A DNA stretch of 64,000 bases, taken from positions 1 to 64,000 of the forward strand of contig NZ_FNHV01000022.1 of the NCBI RefSeq assembly GCF_900103585.1. The letters run 5' to 3'. The notes under the pieces were generated by a model. The model had not been told where the DNA came from. It searched no databases and was given only the letters and a program-made list of their open reading frames with translations. Position numbers and translations under genes: made by a program. Numbering within the stretch: position 1 is the first letter of the stretch; each line of letters opens with the position of its first letter. Origin of the DNA: Streptomyces sp. cf386. GTDB taxonomy: Bacteria; Actinomycetota; Actinomycetes; Streptomycetales; Streptomycetaceae. This document shows positions 18,501 through 25,357 of this stretch, piece after piece.

Positions 18501-20721
18501 CTTCTTCCGCTCGGGCGGCGACAGCATCAGCGCCCTGCACCTGGCGAGTCAGGTGCAGCGGGAGGTCGGCCGCAGGATCGGCGTCAAGGACGTCTTCGAC
18601 TTCCCGACCGTCCGGCAGCTCGTCGACCACGTCCTGTCCAGGGCGGACGACCAGGACGGCACGCGGGGCGAGGGGCAGGAGGATCCGGAGCAGGGACGGC
18701 TGAGCGGGCCCTGTCCGCTGCTGCCCGTCCAGAAGTGGTTCCTCGCCAAGCCGCTCGCCGACCGCGGCCACTGGAACCACAACTTCGCCGTCCGGACACC
18801 CCCACTGGAGGCGGCGAGGCTGCGCGAGTCCCTGGCCCGGCTGGTCGACCACCACGACGCGTTCCGGCTGCGCTACGGCGGCCCGGGCGGTGACGCGGAG
18901 AAGGTCACCCAGTACTACGCCGAGGGCACCCCGGACGTCGTCCTGCACGACCTCGACGTGAGCGGCCTGCGCCCCGAGGAGGTCCGTGCCCGCCTCGCCC
19001 AGTGGCAGAGCGGCTTCGACCTCGCACACGGCCCGACCGCGTGCGCCGCCTACCTGCACGGGTTCGAGGACGGCACCGCACGTATCTGGTTCGCCCTGCA
19101 CCATCTGATCGTCGACTCCGTCAGCTGGCACGTGCTCGCCCAGGACCTCGAAATCCTGTACCACGGCGGCCAGTTGGAGCAGAAGACGAGCAGCTACCGG
19201 CAGTGGGGCGAGGCGCTGCGCCGCTACGTCCCCGAGGCGGACGAGCGCCGGCTGTGGGAGGACGTCCAGGCCGGACTGGCCGCGACGCGCGGCGAGTTGT
19301 CGGCCGCCGAGGGTGCTGCCACGCTCCGCGAGGAGTTCGCCCTGAGCGCCTCGGACACCCGGACCCTGCTCACCGAGAGCCACTGGGCCTACGACACCAC
19401 CCTGCACGAACTGCTGCTGACGGCGACCGGGCTGGCCCTGGGGGCGGTCACCGGCCGGACGGTCAACCACGTCACCGTCGAGGGCCACGGCCGTGAACGG
19501 TTCGCGGGGGCACCCGATGTCCGGGACACCGTCGGCTGGTTCACCACGATGTACCCGCTGGCCCTGGAGGCCGACCCGGAGGACCTGGGACGCAGCGTGC
19601 TCGGCACCAGGGAGGCCTGTCGGGGCGTGCCGCACCACGGCATCGGCTACGGCGCCCTCTTCGGCGGCTACGGCGGCGAGCGCGCCCCGCTCGCCCCGGT
19701 CAGCTTCAACTACCTCGGCCGGTTCGCCGACGGGGGAGAGCGGGCGCCGGACCGGCAGGAGGGCTGGCAGCTCGACTCGGCCATGTCGGGCAGCCATATC
19801 TCCGACCGGAACCGGGGCGCGGACCAGTTCGGCGTCGACGTGACCATGCGATGTACCGGCGACCATCTGGTCACCGTGGTCGACAGCCGGCTGGACGAGG
19901 CCACCACCCGGCGGTTCACGAGCGAACTGCGCTCGTGGCTGGAGCGGCTGGCCGCGCACACGGCGACCGTGACCCGCTCCGGGGCGGGCCGGGCGCAGCC
20001 GGGCCGGGCGGCGGTCACCGGGGACGACTTCGAGCCGTACATCCTCGTCGGCGAGGAGCACGCCGAGCGCACCCTCTTCGTCTTCCCGCCCGGTGAGGGC
20101 GGCGCCGAGAGCTATCTGAGCAACCTCGCGCAGCGGCTGCCCGGACACCGGCTGGTGCTGTTCAACAACGCGCACCTGCACACGCCCATGGAGTCGTTCG
20201 AGGCCGTCGCCCGCTACTACCTCGACCACATACGGACCTTGCAGCCGTCAGGCCCGTACCACCTGCTCGGCTGGAGCTTCGGCGGGATCGTGGCCCTGGA
20301 GGCGTCGGCGCAGCTGGCGGGTGCGGGGGAGAAGATCGACAACCTGTTCGTCATCGACTCGTACTTCAACATGCGCCATGCGACGGCCGAGATCGGCCTC
20401 CCCGGTGTCGAGGACCTCCTGGACCCCATCAACTACCACTACACGCCGAGCCGGGAGCACCTCGACCGGCTGGACGACCGGCTCGGGAGGCTGGTGCTGT
20501 TCAAGGCCGAGGAGCCGAACGAGATCGTCCGCGACGACCAGCAGCACCTGCTGTTCGAGTTCTACCGCGGGACGCCGTACAACGCCCTGGACACCCTCCT
20601 GCCGGCCCGGTCGATCGAGGTCCGTCCGTTGCGCGGCGAGACGCACCACTCGTGGGTCCGCAACGAGCGCCTGGTCACCGACATGTGCGAGCGGATCTCG
20701 GCGTCGCTGCGGGACGCCTGA
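9535..20721 (+). CDS. pcbAB: ACV synthetase (trimodular NRPS)
   Basis: This 3728-residue synthetase makes delta-(L-alpha-aminoadipyl)-L-cysteinyl-D-valine, the linear precursor of all penicillins and cephems. Order: N-terminal condensation-like region (1-260); A1 (TSGTTGVPKG near 416) and PCP1 (Ser825); C (HHLVLDG 1025-1031), A2 and PCP2 (Ser1912); C (HHTCFDG 2109-2115), A3 and PCP3 (Ser2997); epimerisation domain (HHLIVDS 3189-3195); type I thioesterase (GWSFGG, Ser3581; His3704 or His3705). Length and layout are those of characterised ACV synthetases. By the family rule the modules activate aminoadipate, cysteine and valine. Codons 20 (9592-9594) and 1402 (13738-13740) are TTA. A2 and A3 are unusually alike at their N-terminal ends. 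The ribosome site GGAGAG precedes ATG 9535; pcbC follows after 16 bp. Confidence 0.97.
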   Translation: MKSAPYPTTAADWSARIAALSSERCDLEMLLKDEWRNKIAVRDDDPAVCATKRQDLRIGGPDHTALSHATREDGGVPVAAFALAVLHAVMRAYGHGDRTVAALVDATAGGDVRRAAVLPVVVDHIEQARLTCREAVAELGEAVRRQDAYVTGDEVLGRGLFDALLVLADHDMDLAELPPSPLLVVVRDVEADGHLQWTMAYAEDLFEDRTIAGVLDVVREVLGQFLGRPAQRVADVELVSEEQRQQLHKWNATDGDFPEGKRLSDLFEDAVRRSPDREAVVFGDTRLTYRQVDERANRFAHWLLGPEMAVRPQQLVGMYLDKSDLGVVATLGLWKAGAAYVPIDPAYPAERIRFIVGDTGLNGIVTNRHHAARLRKILGAGHADVRVIEIETVLARQESAAGASRLSLGSGDLAYLTYTSGTTGVPKGVPKYHDSVVNSITDLSERYEMRRPGEERVALFASYVFEPHLRQTLIALINSQTLVIVPDEIRLDPDRFPAYIERHGVTYLNATGSVLQHFDLRRCTSLKKLLLVGEELTAAGLRQLRERFSGQVVNEYAFTEAAFVTAVKEFGPGVTERPDRSIGRPLRNVKWYVLSQNLKQLPIGAIGELYIGGNGIAPGYLNRDDLTAERFTPNPYQSAQEKLLGRNARLYRTGDLARVLPSGEVEFMGRSDFQLKLNGVRVEPGEVEAQATEYPGVRKCTVVAREGAGGTGDRHLVGYYTTEPSAEVTEDELLSFLEERLIRIMVPARMVRLDGIPVNVNGKVDWRALPEVDRARPAPVDGDDHREGAADGVLEELREIWGEVLGVPAARIGDRDDFFRLGGQSISCILLIARVRQRLGVFVGVEDVFTLRTLTELADHLDRQHDTRPEPGPEPEPVHEPAAAEGEPVRLRANGLQQGLLYHALKRRSGDDAYVMQSVHRYRCPIRPDLMKQAWRHAQHKYPALRLRFEWAEEPLQIIDSDDRPLDWRFVDLADVSDPAEQDARIRELQQRDRAEPYEPAEGRMFRVYLIRQREDLYSLIFSCHHLVLDGWSLPVLHDEVHRVYLSLLRGTAIEPDVDHAYAAAQRYWEEHRDEHVEHWLRQIERIDERGDFDGLLKEEIRYQVDLSDYDHVHEHRTRKLALGADLTAALKSMCAGHSVTLHSVLQFVWHKVLYAIGGGNTTVVGTIVSGRNLHVDAIENSVGLFINTLPLVVDHDDQAGRSVGAAIADIQSVVNTMNGRSTVELGRLQTGGMKRRLFDTLLVLENYPRLLEEAEEHDELLRFEKAYDADKVDYPLAVVAREEGDELTVTLWYAGELFADATIDTLLDVTHTLFAQVARDITQPVDGLDLVSPAMIERFDTWNRTQTEYPADKTLHGVFEEQAAAWPDEIAVVYRNTRLTYRQLNEQVNQLANYLRSVVQLRPNDLVGLVVDKSELMIVAILAVWKTGAAYVPIDPGYPEDRIAFMLQDTRARLVVTNQAHAERLRELPATEGLPVVEADRLPMGYRSAENPVTEVTSTDLAYAIYTSGTTGNPKAVLVEHRGVVNLQVSLAKLFSLDKSEGDEALLSFSNYVFDHFVEQMTDALLNGQKLVVLDDTMRTDAERLYQYINDEKVTYLSGTPSVLSLYDYSTTTSLTRIDAIGEDFTEPVFNKIRGTFPGMIINGYGPTEISITSHKRPYPAVDERRATKSIGHPVANTTAYVLNTSMKRVPVGGMGELYIGDVGVTRGYLGRAELTAERFVDNPFQTPEERAAGRNARLYRTGDLVRWLPDGELECLGRTDLQVKIRGQRVELGEVEAVLSAYPGVTRSLVIAREHQDGGLAAAQKYLVGFYISDREHDEQDVKEWMRRKLPEAIVPARVLRITDIPVTPSGKLDTRRLPETDFGQGDGTEYLAPSDDVEVKLCGIWATVLGVAPDRIGVHDDFFALGGDSIRAMALAQAITSGFGRGLGVGTVLRHTSLGAQARHIREMAAQSDEADAEQTAGRAGAATGRPAVSLAQERLLFIDEFEGGTAAYNIPFALRFPTHDTVSRDTVIHALRTLLRRHPALRTLLRTDQDGVRRQYTLPEDEALALFAPEVHTVAGTVELDERLVRCEGHVFRLHEELPLRADLFDLTGDPGSLYLSLVLHHTCFDGWSWNVFRQELAALLRGVPAADLGTVRGSYADFAVWQRQHLTGRRLAELTEFWTDALAGFETIRLPLDHPRPARFDYRGREIEFGLDDETVEELRALARSVRVSLYSVLLGAWCLVLNLYTGRHDFVVGTPSANRGRPEFDRTVGFFANLLALRVRVDERATLVDYVRSVGERVVAAQVHGELPFEQLVKELDVEKDPSRHPVLQVNFTLQNVTDRAGTTPVADGTPALIDHRPDADGWTATKFDLSATLTETPAGGLAGNLTYAASLFEDASAEGFIAVFRHVLREFARLAATGERARLAEVTGVDEEGRARLLADAGAPVTAPGPARTLHAVFEETAAAFPDRIALVHGDTELTYRQLNERANQLAHYLRSVVQLRPGDPVALVLDKSDLMVTAILAVWKAGAAYVPIDPGYPDDRVEFMLRDTRAGLMVTEQAHADRLRTLPGAARPTLVAADRLPMGYRSTENPVTEVSPDDLAYAIYTSGTTGRPKAVLVPHRAVDSFREQLAERHLGDPATTREGVLFLANYVFDFSVEQLALSVLGGHTLVVPPSSPAEDDGFYDYANRAGLTYLSGTPTQITQLDLARLTHLRCVLVAGEAFHERHFAKIRGEFSGPLLNAYGTTETAVYNTVRRFEPGDPYANALGQPLGNTRLYVLGDSMRLLPPGAVGELYVAGECVTDGYLHQPELTGERFLPNPFRTQGEHRSGRHEVLYRTGDLVRRAPDGELRYVGRDDAQVKINGLRIELGEVEAVLAGCPQVRECAVVAAGDDSSPDGRRLVGYYVAYAADRDAPVDEGEIFAGLRARLMPGMVPSTLVRLDRLPTTVNGKLDTKALPAVDFAARRAVYAAPRSRTEARLCQLWSARLPGGTVGIDDDFFRSGGDSISALHLASQVQREVGRRIGVKDVFDFPTVRQLVDHVLSRADDQDGTRGEGQEDPEQGRLSGPCPLLPVQKWFLAKPLADRGHWNHNFAVRTPPLEAARLRESLARLVDHHDAFRLRYGGPGGDAEKVTQYYAEGTPDVVLHDLDVSGLRPEEVRARLAQWQSGFDLAHGPTACAAYLHGFEDGTARIWFALHHLIVDSVSWHVLAQDLEILYHGGQLEQKTSSYRQWGEALRRYVPEADERRLWEDVQAGLAATRGELSAAEGAATLREEFALSASDTRTLLTESHWAYDTTLHELLLTATGLALGAVTGRTVNHVTVEGHGRERFAGAPDVRDTVGWFTTMYPLALEADPEDLGRSVLGTREACRGVPHHGIGYGALFGGYGGERAPLAPVSFNYLGRFADGGERAPDRQEGWQLDSAMSGSHISDRNRGADQFGVDVTMRCTGDHLVTVVDSRLDEATTRRFTSELRSWLERLAAHTATVTRSGAGRAQPGRAAVTGDDFEPYILVGEEHAERTLFVFPPGEGGAESYLSNLAQRLPGHRLVLFNNAHLHTPMESFEAVARYYLDHIRTLQPSGPYHLLGWSFGGIVALEASAQLAGAGEKIDNLFVIDSYFNMRHATAEIGLPGVEDLLDPINYHYTPSREHLDRLDDRLGRLVLFKAEEPNEIVRDDQQHLLFEFYRGTPYNALDTLLPARSIEVRPLRGETHHSWVRNERLVTDMCERISASLRDA

Positions 20722-20737
20722 AGAATCGGAGGATTTC

Positions 20738-21727
20738 ATGCCCATCCCGATGCCGTCGGCACACGTACCGACGATCGACATCTCGCCGCTCTTCGGCAGC
20801 GATCCGGACGACAAGCTGCGTGTCGCGCAGGAGATCAACAAGGCGTGCCGTGGGTCCGGGTTCTTCTACGCCTCACACCACGGCATCGACGTCCAGCACC
20901 TCCAGGACGTGGTCAACGAGTTCCACCGGACCATGACCGACGAGGAGAAGCACGAGCTGGCGATCAACGCCTACAACAAGGCCAACCCGCGGGTGCGCAA
21001 CGGGTATTACATGGCCGTCAAGGGCAGGAAGGCCGTCGAGTCCTGGTGCTATCTGAACCCGTCGTTCAGCGAGGACCATCCGATGATCCGGTCCGGGACG
21101 CCGCTGCACGAGGTGAACATCTGGCCGGACGAGAAACGGCACGAGCGGTTCCGGCCGTTCTGCGAGCAGTACTACCGGGACATGTTCCGGCTCTCCAAGA
21201 CGCTGATGCGGGGGCTCGCGCTGGCGCTGGGCAAGCCCGAGGACTTCTTCGACGCCCACCTCCCGGAGGACGACACGCTGTCCGCCGTGTCGCTGATCCG
21301 CTACCCCCGCCTGGACGACTATCCGCCGGTCAAGACGGGTCCGGACGGCACGAAGCTGAGCTTCGAGGACCACCTCGACGTGTCGATGATCACCGTCCTG
21401 TTCCAGACGGAGGTGCAGAACCTCCAGGTCGAGACGGTGGACGGCTGGCAGGACCTGCCGACGTCCGGCGACAACTTCCTGGTGAACTGCGGCACCTTCC
21501 TGGGGTACCTGACGAACGACTACTTCCCGGCGCCGAACCACCGGGTGAAGTTCATCAACGCGGAGCGCCTGTCCCTGCCGTTCTTCCTGCACGCCGGGCA
21601 GACCACGCTGATGGAGCCGTTCCACCCCGAGGCCGTCGAAGGCAGGGAGCCGAACCCGCCGATCGCGTACGGCGACTACCTCCAGCACGGCTTCCACGCG
21701 CTCATCGCCAAGAACGGCCAGACCTGA
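20738..21727 (+). CDS. pcbC: Isopenicillin N synthase
   Basis: IPNS is the non-haem iron oxidase that closes the beta-lactam and thiazolidine rings of the ACV tripeptide using one O2 and no 2-oxoglutarate. The 329-residue protein shows the iron ligands His212, Asp214 (FEDHLDVSMITVLFQT) and His268, and Arg277-x-Ser279 (NAERLSLPFF), which binds the valine carboxylate of the substrate. The N-terminus MPIPMPSAHVPTIDISPLFG matches other streptomycete IPNS proteins and fixes ATG 20738, which follows GGAGGA. It is the last gene of the lat operon and is followed by a strong terminator. Confidence 0.98.
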   Translation: MPIPMPSAHVPTIDISPLFGSDPDDKLRVAQEINKACRGSGFFYASHHGIDVQHLQDVVNEFHRTMTDEEKHELAINAYNKANPRVRNGYYMAVKGRKAVESWCYLNPSFSEDHPMIRSGTPLHEVNIWPDEKRHERFRPFCEQYYRDMFRLSKTLMRGLALALGKPEDFFDAHLPEDDTLSAVSLIRYPRLDDYPPVKTGPDGTKLSFEDHLDVSMITVLFQTEVQNLQVETVDGWQDLPTSGDNFLVNCGTFLGYLTNDYFPAPNHRVKFINAERLSLPFFLHAGQTTLMEPFHPEAVEGREPNPPIAYGDYLQHGFHALIAKNGQT

Positions 21728-21739
21728 CGGTGACCCCAC

Positions 21740-21773
21740 ATGGCCCCAGGACCCGGCGGGGTCCTGGGGCCAT
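21740..21773. terminator. Bidirectional terminator between pcbC and the sulfotransferase gene
   Basis: Perfect 15-bp arms (21740-21754 and 21759-21773, starting ATGGCCCCAGGACCC) enclose the loop GGCG. It lies 12 bp after the pcbC stop and 27 bp from the convergent sulfotransferase stop, so it can end both transcripts. Confidence 0.88.
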
Positions 21774-21800
21774 CGCGTGCTGTGCCCACGGGCGTCCTGC

Positions 21801-22493
21801 TCAGCGCTCGGCCGGCGCGGCCCGCAACGCGGCGATCGCCCGCCGCCGCTCCTCGAACAGCTCCCCGGCGCGCGCGTGGAAGCCGTCGGCCTCGTTGATG
21901 TGAGGGAACTCCTCGTCGGGGACCGGCACTTGAAGGAACTCGCAGAGCGGACCCCAGCCCTCGCTGACCCGGAAGACCAGCAGCCGATCGGCCGGCACGG
22001 TGGCCTTCACCTCGGCGATGTGCCGGTTGAAGGCCTCTACGGCCTCCTGTTCGTCCATCTCGTTCAGCGGCCGGTCGCCGCCCACGTCGACCATGCGGGG
22101 GCGCAGTTCCTCGGTCATGAAACGGCCGAACGCGGCGGCGTCAGGGTCGGGGTCCTCCGGCTGCTGCATGTGCCGGGAGAAGATGGTCTTCCTGGCGCTG
22201 GCGTACCAGCGGTGCGGATCCCGCACCGTCAGCACGACCTTCGCCTTCGGCCACGCCTCCATCAGCTCGCGCCAGAACACACAGCCGGGGAAGTCCACCG
22301 TCGCCCGGTACCCCTCGAACACCGGCCGCACATCCACCGGGTCACTGGCGAGCGCCTCCTGCCACAGCGGCATCTGCCGGGGGTTCGTAATCACTTCCGT
22401 CATGTGGTGACACGGGTCGAACCCGAGCCTCTGGAGTGCCGCCCGCATCGATAGCGTACCGGTACGGCCATATCCGGCGCCTATCACGTCCAA
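21801..22493 (-). CDS. Sulfotransferase-family protein, possible cephem aryl sulfotransferase
   Basis: This 230-residue cytosolic protein has the P-loop fold of PAPS-dependent sulfotransferases (Sulfotransfer_4-like). The N-terminal loop GYGRTGTLSMRAALQRLGF corresponds to the 5'-phosphosulfate loop, and VVLTVRDPHRWYASARKTIF carries the Arg and Ser expected to bind the 3'-phosphate of PAPS. The start is TTG 22493 after GGGAAAG; GTG 22487 is an alternative. It lies inside the cluster, convergent to pcbC and divergent from cmcI. No sulfotransferase belongs to cephamycin C pathways, but cephamycin A carries a p-sulfooxy-cinnamoyl ester, so transfer of sulfate to that phenol is the proposed role. 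The substrate is inference; several members of this family have no known substrate. Confidence 0.75.
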   Translation of the reverse strand: MDVIGAGYGRTGTLSMRAALQRLGFDPCHHMTEVITNPRQMPLWQEALASDPVDVRPVFEGYRATVDFPGCVFWRELMEAWPKAKVVLTVRDPHRWYASARKTIFSRHMQQPEDPDPDAAAFGRFMTEELRPRMVDVGGDRPLNEMDEQEAVEAFNRHIAEVKATVPADRLLVFRVSEGWGPLCEFLQVPVPDEEFPHINEADGFHARAGELFEERRRAIAALRAAPAER

Positions 22494-22623
22494 TGGAGAT
22501 CTTTCCCTTCTGTACGCGATATTTTCTCGTGCCCGCGGAACTCTACCCGCCTGACGGCCTTTTACCGCTCGTGAATTTTCTACCAGGCCCTTTTCGGACT
22601 TTCGCCTTCTGCGGAATTACATG

Positions 22624-22677
22624 GAGAGACCCCGGAGAGTGCCGTAAGAGAAGGCCAAGAGTAGTGCGGGCTAGCAT
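22624..22677 (+). promoter_or_regulatory. SARP operator and -10 of the cmcI operon
   Basis: Four contiguous 11-bp units start at 22624, 22635, 22646 and 22657: GAGAGACCCCG, GAGAGTGCCGT, AAGAGAAGGCC and AAGAGTAGTGC. The last heptamer ends 8 bp before TAGCAT (22672-22677), just as before lat. The cmcI start lies 40 bp on. The rest of the 224-bp gap (22494-22623), which should hold the sulfotransferase promoter, is AT-richer but shows no such repeats on the other strand. Confidence 0.88.
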
Positions 22678-22717
22678 CGCAGAGCCGAAATGCGGCGCAA
22701 ACTCAGGGGAGAGCTCA

Positions 22718-23431
22718 TTGAACGACTACTCTCGCGAGAACTTCCTGGATCTGAACGCATTCCGAGGGCTGGGCGAGGACCCGGTCTACCGTTCCCCGGA
22801 ACTCACGGACCGGCCGCGAGACTGGCCGCTCGACCGGTGGGCCGAGGCGCCGCGCGATCTGGGCTACCCGGATTTCTCCCGCTATCAATGGCGGGGTCTG
22901 CGGCTGCTCAAGGACCCGGAGGCCCAGGCGGCCTTCCACGACCTGCTGTGGGAGTTCCGCCCCCGCACCATCGTCGAACTCGGCGTGTACAGCGGCGGTT
23001 CCCTGGTCTGGTTCCGCGACCTGACCCGGCTCATGGGCGTCGACTGCCGGGTCATCGGGGTCGACAAGGACCTCTCCCGCTGTCAGATTCCCGCCTCCGA
23101 GATGACGGACATCGCCCTCCACGAGGCCGACTGCACCGACCTCGGGACGCTGGAGAAGCTGCTCGGCGACGTCGCCCACCCGCTGCTGCTCGTCGACGAC
23201 GCGCACGCCGACACCTTCAACGTCATGCGCTGGGCGGTCGACCATCTGCTCCACGAGGGCGACTACTTCGTCATCGAGGACATGATCCCGTACTGGCACC
23301 GCTACAGCCCGGCCCTGCTGGAGCAGTACCTGGCGTCCTTCCACGAGGTGCTGACCATGGACATGGTGTACGCCAACGCCAGCCCCCAGCTGGACCGGGG
23401 CGTCTTCCGCCGCACGGCGGCGAAGGGCTAG
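22718..23431 (+). CDS. cmcI: Cephem 7-alpha-methoxylation methyltransferase subunit CmcI
   Basis: CmcI works with CmcJ to place the 7-alpha-methoxy group that makes a cephalosporin a cephamycin. The 237-residue protein is a class I SAM methyltransferase: IVELGVYSGGSLVWF is the SAM loop, and VDDAHADTFN and YFVIEDMIPYWHR hold the acidic metal ligands known from the CmcI structure. The start is TTG 22718 after AGGGGAGAG, giving LNDYSRENFLDLN, which aligns with the S. clavuligerus N-terminus. It is the first gene of a long operon that continues through cmcJ, cefF and the new tailoring genes to the exporter. Confidence 0.96.
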   Translation: MNDYSRENFLDLNAFRGLGEDPVYRSPELTDRPRDWPLDRWAEAPRDLGYPDFSRYQWRGLRLLKDPEAQAAFHDLLWEFRPRTIVELGVYSGGSLVWFRDLTRLMGVDCRVIGVDKDLSRCQIPASEMTDIALHEADCTDLGTLEKLLGDVAHPLLLVDDAHADTFNVMRWAVDHLLHEGDYFVIEDMIPYWHRYSPALLEQYLASFHEVLTMDMVYANASPQLDRGVFRRTAAKG

Positions 23432-23440
23432 CCGGCCACC

Positions 23441-24313
23441 GTGTCCGCCGTGTCGACCGTCCTGCACTACGCCGCACCGCTGACCCCGGACGCCCCGGAC
23501 GACGACTGGTGCATCGACGCCCTGTCCCGGCCGCCCGAGGTGATCCTCAACTTCCGTATGGTTCCGCACGAGGCGACCGTCACTGACCTGCGCGACAGCA
23601 CCGTACGGCCCACCCTCGACACCATGGGGTTCGAGCGGGTCGAGGCTCCCACCCGGGCCGACCAGCGGGCCCTGGCGGAGAACTCCGAGCAGGCCCTGGA
23701 GCGGTACCGGCAGGAGACCGCGGAGCTCCTGACGTCCGTCACCGGGGCAGACGCGGTGGCGTTCTTCGATGCCACCCTCCGACGCCAGGACGCGACCCCC
23801 TCCGGCGTGACGCCCCATCAGGCCCCGCATCTGCGCGTCCACGTCGACCAGAGTCCGAACAGCGCCCGGGCCCGAGCCGCCCGGCACGGCGGGGAGGGCC
23901 GCAGCTTCGGCAGGTTCCAGATCGTCAACATCTGGCGGCCGCTGCTGGAGCCCGTCCGCAACTACCCCCTCGCCCTGTGCGACTACCGGTCGCTGGACCC
24001 CGCCGCCGACCTGGTGCCGACCCGGCTGGACTTCCCGGAGTGGCTCAAGGACCGCGAGAGCTACTCCGTGAAGCACAACCCCGGCCACCGCTGGCACTAC
24101 TGGCGGTCCCTCACCCCCGACGAGGTCCTCCTCTTCAAGTGCCACGACAGCGCGAGCCGCACGCTGGCGCTCGCCGCGGACGGCGCGGAGCACCCCGGGG
24201 CGGCCGACGTGGCCGGTCTCTGCCCGCACACGGCGTTCTACGACGAGCAGGGACCCGACGTCGGGCATCTGCGCACGTCTCTGGAAATGCGCGCCGTACT
24301 TTTCTACGACTGA
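23441..24313 (+). CDS. cmcJ: Cephem 7-alpha-hydroxylase subunit CmcJ
   Basis: CmcJ is the Fe(II)/2-oxoglutarate-type partner of CmcI, expected to hydroxylate C-7 before methylation. The 290-residue protein belongs to the GA4-desaturase-like family; HLRVHVDQSPN provides the His-x-Asp ligands, and later histidines occur in KHNPGHRWHYW and FKCHDS. It starts at GTG 23441, 9 bp after cmcI, with only a weak ribosome site, which points to translational coupling. CmcI and CmcJ are adjacent and in this order in known cephamycin clusters. Confidence 0.93.
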   Translation: MSAVSTVLHYAAPLTPDAPDDDWCIDALSRPPEVILNFRMVPHEATVTDLRDSTVRPTLDTMGFERVEAPTRADQRALAENSEQALERYRQETAELLTSVTGADAVAFFDATLRRQDATPSGVTPHQAPHLRVHVDQSPNSARARAARHGGEGRSFGRFQIVNIWRPLLEPVRNYPLALCDYRSLDPAADLVPTRLDFPEWLKDRESYSVKHNPGHRWHYWRSLTPDEVLLFKCHDSASRTLALAADGAEHPGAADVAGLCPHTAFYDEQGPDVGHLRTSLEMRAVLFYD

Positions 24314-24334
24314 TCCGGGAAGGAGCGGGCCACC

Positions 24335-25294
24335 ATGACCGACACGGCGGTGCCCCGAGTGCCCATCTTCAGCCTCACCGCGCTCAAGAAAGGCGTCGAC
24401 CAGGAAGAGTTCCGCAGGTGCGTGACCGAGGCGGGCGTCTTCTACCTCACCGACTGCGGAGTGCGCGAACAGGACCACAGGCTCGCCACCGACACGGCGA
24501 TGGACTTCTTCGAGCGCGGCACGCCACAGGAGAAGGCGGCGGTGACGACGAAGATCCCGACCCTGCGCCGCGGATACTCCGCGCTGGAGGCCGAGAGCAC
24601 CGCCCAGGTGACCAAGACGGGCACCTACACGGACTACTCGATGGTGTTCTCCATGGGGCTCGCCGACAACCTCTTCCCCTCGCCGGCCTTCGAGGAGATC
24701 TGGACGGACTACTTCGTCGGCCTCTACACCGCCGCCCGCGAGACCGCCCAGGTCGTCCTGGAGGCGACCGGTACCTACGACGGCTCGGACGGCCGGGACA
24801 TCGACACCCTGCTGGACTGCGACCCCGTGCTGCGGCTGCGGTACTTCCCCGAGGTCCCCGAGCACCGTGCCGCCGAACACGAGCCGCGCCGGATGGCACC
24901 TCACTACGACCTGTCCATCATCACCCTGATCCACCAGACGCCGTGCGCCAACGGGTTCGTCAGCCTCCAGGCCGAGATCGGCGGCGACATGGTCGACCTG
25001 CCGCACGTGCCGAACGCCGTGATCGTGCTGTGCGGCGCCATCGCGCCGCTGGTCACCCAGGGCGCCGTCCCCGCGCCCCGGCACCACGTCAGGTCCCCGG
25101 ATGCCGGACTGCGCGAGGGCAGCGGACGTACGTCGAGCGTGTTCTTCCTGCGCCCGTCGACCGACTTCGCCTTCTCGGTCCCCAAGGCGCGCACGTACGG
25201 CCTCGAAGTCGACACCCTCGACGGCGAGAGCGCGACCTTCGGGGACTGGATCGGGACCAACTACGTCACGATGCACGCGACTCCCACGACGTAG
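24335..25294 (+). CDS. cefF: Deacetoxycephalosporin C 3'-hydroxylase
   Basis: CefF hydroxylates the 3'-methyl of deacetoxycephalosporin C and so makes the hydroxyl that later enzymes acylate or carbamoylate. The 319-residue Fe(II)/2-oxoglutarate oxygenase has ligands His190 and Asp192 (MAPHYDLSIITL), a distal His in PAPRHHVRSP and SGRTSSVFFLRP for 2-oxoglutarate. It tracks S. clavuligerus CefF (RRGYSALEAESTAQVT, FGDWIGTNYVTMHA) more closely than CefE. GGAAGGAG precedes ATG 24335. It is separated by 63 bp from the O-methyltransferase gene with no terminator visible. Confidence 0.95.
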   Translation: MTDTAVPRVPIFSLTALKKGVDQEEFRRCVTEAGVFYLTDCGVREQDHRLATDTAMDFFERGTPQEKAAVTTKIPTLRRGYSALEAESTAQVTKTGTYTDYSMVFSMGLADNLFPSPAFEEIWTDYFVGLYTAARETAQVVLEATGTYDGSDGRDIDTLLDCDPVLRLRYFPEVPEHRAAEHEPRRMAPHYDLSIITLIHQTPCANGFVSLQAEIGGDMVDLPHVPNAVIVLCGAIAPLVTQGAVPAPRHHVRSPDAGLREGSGRTSSVFFLRPSTDFAFSVPKARTYGLEVDTLDGESATFGDWIGTNYVTMHATPTT

Positions 25295-25357
25295 ACGTCG
25301 CCGCCAAGCCTGCCGGAACCCCCCCACACGTCGAGTCACACGTCGAGAGAAGAAGCC

